This document shows positions 4,641 through 5,736 of a stretch of 5,736 nt of DNA, piece after piece. The notes below the pieces were generated by a model. That model made no database searches, was not told where the DNA came from, and worked only from the letters and a program-made list of their open reading frames with translations. The position numbers were made by a program, and so were the translations under genes. Positions within the stretch are counted from its first letter, which is position 1, and each line of letters starts with the position of its first letter. The stretch comes from Phenylobacterium sp. Its GTDB lineage: Bacteria > Pseudomonadota > Alphaproteobacteria > Caulobacterales > Caulobacteraceae. The DNA lies in contig JAQVDF010000148.1 in NCBI GenBank assembly GCA_028698405.1, positions 1-5,736 of the forward strand. Reading direction: 5' to 3'.

Positions 4641-5736
4641 ATGATCGGGCGGGTTGGAGCCGTCGTCGCGGCAGGAATCTTGGCGGTGGTCGCATCGTCG
4701 GCGCAGGGTCAGTCGCGCCCGCCGATCCCGAGCGTCGTGCTCGCCCACATGCAGTCGCTGGATACTCGCTGCCTCGCCGCCGGCGGGCGCGAGGGGACGG
4801 GCCGCTACGTGATCGCCCAGGACTTCACGGGCGATGGCCGGCTCGACTACCTGGTTTCCGAGGGCGACTACGACTGCAGGGGCCGGCCCGGCCTGTTCCG
4901 CAACAACGGCCTGGCTCGCGTGGACATCTTCGTCACCGGCCCGAGCAACCAGGCGCGTCGGGTCTATTCCGAGGAGTTGCTGGCCTACCGGGTGCTGGCC
5001 GGCCGCCCGGCCAAGGTGCAGATCGCCCGCCGCGGCGCGGCCTGCGGCCCGGGCGTCGGCCCGCAGGGCCAGTGCGCCGCCCAGCTCGAATGGAACGGCC
5101 AGGGCTTCGGCGAAGGCGTCTCGGTGGCCCGCGCAGCCCCCGGGGCGGAGGCCGTGGTCAGCCGGCCGGGCGCCCGGTCGGCCCAGCCCGCGGCGCCTGA
5201 GCCGACCGCCCAGCCCGCGGCGCCGCCGCCTGCCGCCGGCGGGAAGTCGGAGTTCGTGGTCCGCTGTCGGCGCGAACTGGTGGCGCTCGACGCCTCCGCC
5301 GCCTCCTGGGCGCAACAGGTGTGCGACGACCGGTGGAACCAGGTGGTCGCCTCCCTGCCGGCCGCCGACCTGCTGCTGGCGGTCACCGGCGGTCCGGCGG
5401 CGACCCTGGCCGACGTGCGCGCCCGCGGCGCGGCCGTGCGCTGGGCGGCCCGGCCGGAGGCGAAGCAACTCGCCAGCGGCAAGCTGGGCGGGTTGAACGT
5501 CGCCGTCGTCGGGACGGCGCGCCCCGAGGCGGTTGAGGTCGGCTGGGGCGAGATCGGCGCCGACATTCCCTACGACGTGGCCGAGGCCCTGCGTCAGCGG
5601 GGCGCCAAGGTCGATCAGGTCTCCTGCCGCAAGATGGGCGTCGGCGAGGGCGAGCGGCTGTTCGCGGTCACCCCGCCTGAGCGGCCGACCTTCGCGCTGA
5701 CCGTCTTCCAGCGCACCGCGCCCACCGGCGGCGCCT
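4641..5736 (+). CDS. Exported protein of unknown function, 3' end outside window
   Basis: An open frame of 365 codons with no stop before the right edge, so the gene is partial. I do not recognise a named family. Residues 1-21 look like a signal peptide (MIGR, hydrophobic core, ASSA before QGQS), pointing to the periplasm. An N-terminal module (about 25-165) contains DFTGDGRLDYLV at 61-72, matching the D-x-[D/N/T]-x-D-G-x-x-D loop of FG-GAP/VCBS repeats and other calcium-binding loops, with cysteines at 44, 79, 135 and 145 that could form disulfides. An Ala/Pro-rich linker with a repeated AQPAAP follows at about 180-200. A second module (about 203 onward) has cysteines at 209, 228 and 329 and no recognised motif. 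Third codon positions are strongly G/C, as in the neighbouring genes. The gene starts 69 bases after the exporter ATPase on the same strand, beyond a hairpin, so shared transcription is uncertain. Existence is well supported; function unknown. Confidence 0.86.
   Translation, partial: MIGRVGAVVAAGILAVVASSAQGQSRPPIPSVVLAHMQSLDTRCLAAGGREGTGRYVIAQDFTGDGRLDYLVSEGDYDCRGRPGLFRNNGLARVDIFVTGPSNQARRVYSEELLAYRVLAGRPAKVQIARRGAACGPGVGPQGQCAAQLEWNGQGFGEGVSVARAAPGAEAVVSRPGARSAQPAAPEPTAQPAAPPPAAGGKSEFVVRCRRELVALDASAASWAQQVCDDRWNQVVASLPAADLLLAVTGGPAATLADVRARGAAVRWAARPEAKQLASGKLGGLNVAVVGTARPEAVEVGWGEIGADIPYDVAEALRQRGAKVDQVSCRKMGVGEGERLFAVTPPERPTFALTVFQRTAPTGGA
5181..5234 (+). repeat. Tandem 27-bp repeat encoding an Ala-Pro linker
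   Basis: A 17-base identical block starts at 5181 and again at 5208, a period of 27 bases or nine codons. The units read AQPAAPEPT and AQPAAPPPA. They form part of the low-complexity linker between the two modules of the exported protein. Such in-frame repeats can change in copy number by slippage. Confidence 0.7.

Noticed and set aside
4511..5200. + strand frame from 4511 crossing the ATPase end and the 4641 gene
   Set aside because: It overlaps two supported genes in another frame and has Arg/Gly/Pro-rich shadow composition.
4044..5468. 474-codon - strand frame opposite the ATPase and exported-protein genes
   Set aside because: It spans two unrelated + strand genes and the gap between them, and its composition is typical of an antisense shadow.

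Overview
This is a GC-rich stretch (coding genes are close to 90% G/C at third codon positions) with six genes that I can support. The base composition, protein style and gene families suggest an alphaproteobacterium, most likely in or near the Caulobacterales (Caulobacter, Phenylobacterium or Brevundimonas). That placement is inference; there is no rRNA or other marker here to fix it. I see no mobile element, tRNA, rRNA or CRISPR array.

Layout: positions 1-295 are apparently non-coding and contain several inverted repeats. A YceI-family periplasmic protein follows on the + strand (296-910). It converges on a two-ACT-domain, GcvR-like regulatory protein on the - strand (915-1439). The stop codons lie four bases apart, inside one long inverted repeat (895-936) that probably acts as a shared bidirectional terminator. 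A 173-bp divergent intergenic region (1440-1612) then leads into a + strand operon.

The operon (1613-4571) encodes a three-part ABC efflux system: a membrane fusion protein, a four-helix MacB/FtsX-type permease and a separate ATPase. The genes overlap start to stop (TGATG, then ATGA), so translation is probably coupled. The order matches cyanobacterial DevB-DevC-DevA and is functionally like MacAB with the ATPase split off. The fusion protein has the R-x3-L-x6-S hairpin motif known to engage TolC-type outer membrane channels, so the working model is a trans-envelope exporter whose channel is encoded elsewhere. The substrate cannot be read from the sequence. A small hairpin overlaps the stop codon of the ATPase gene.

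From 4641 to the right edge runs a new gene with a strong ribosome binding site. It encodes an exported, cysteine-containing protein of unknown function with a single FG-GAP/calcium-loop-like motif and an Ala-Pro linker. It has no stop codon before the window ends. It is the least explained coding element here. Most of the window is otherwise ordinary chromosome, and I do not see a clearly novel multi-gene system.
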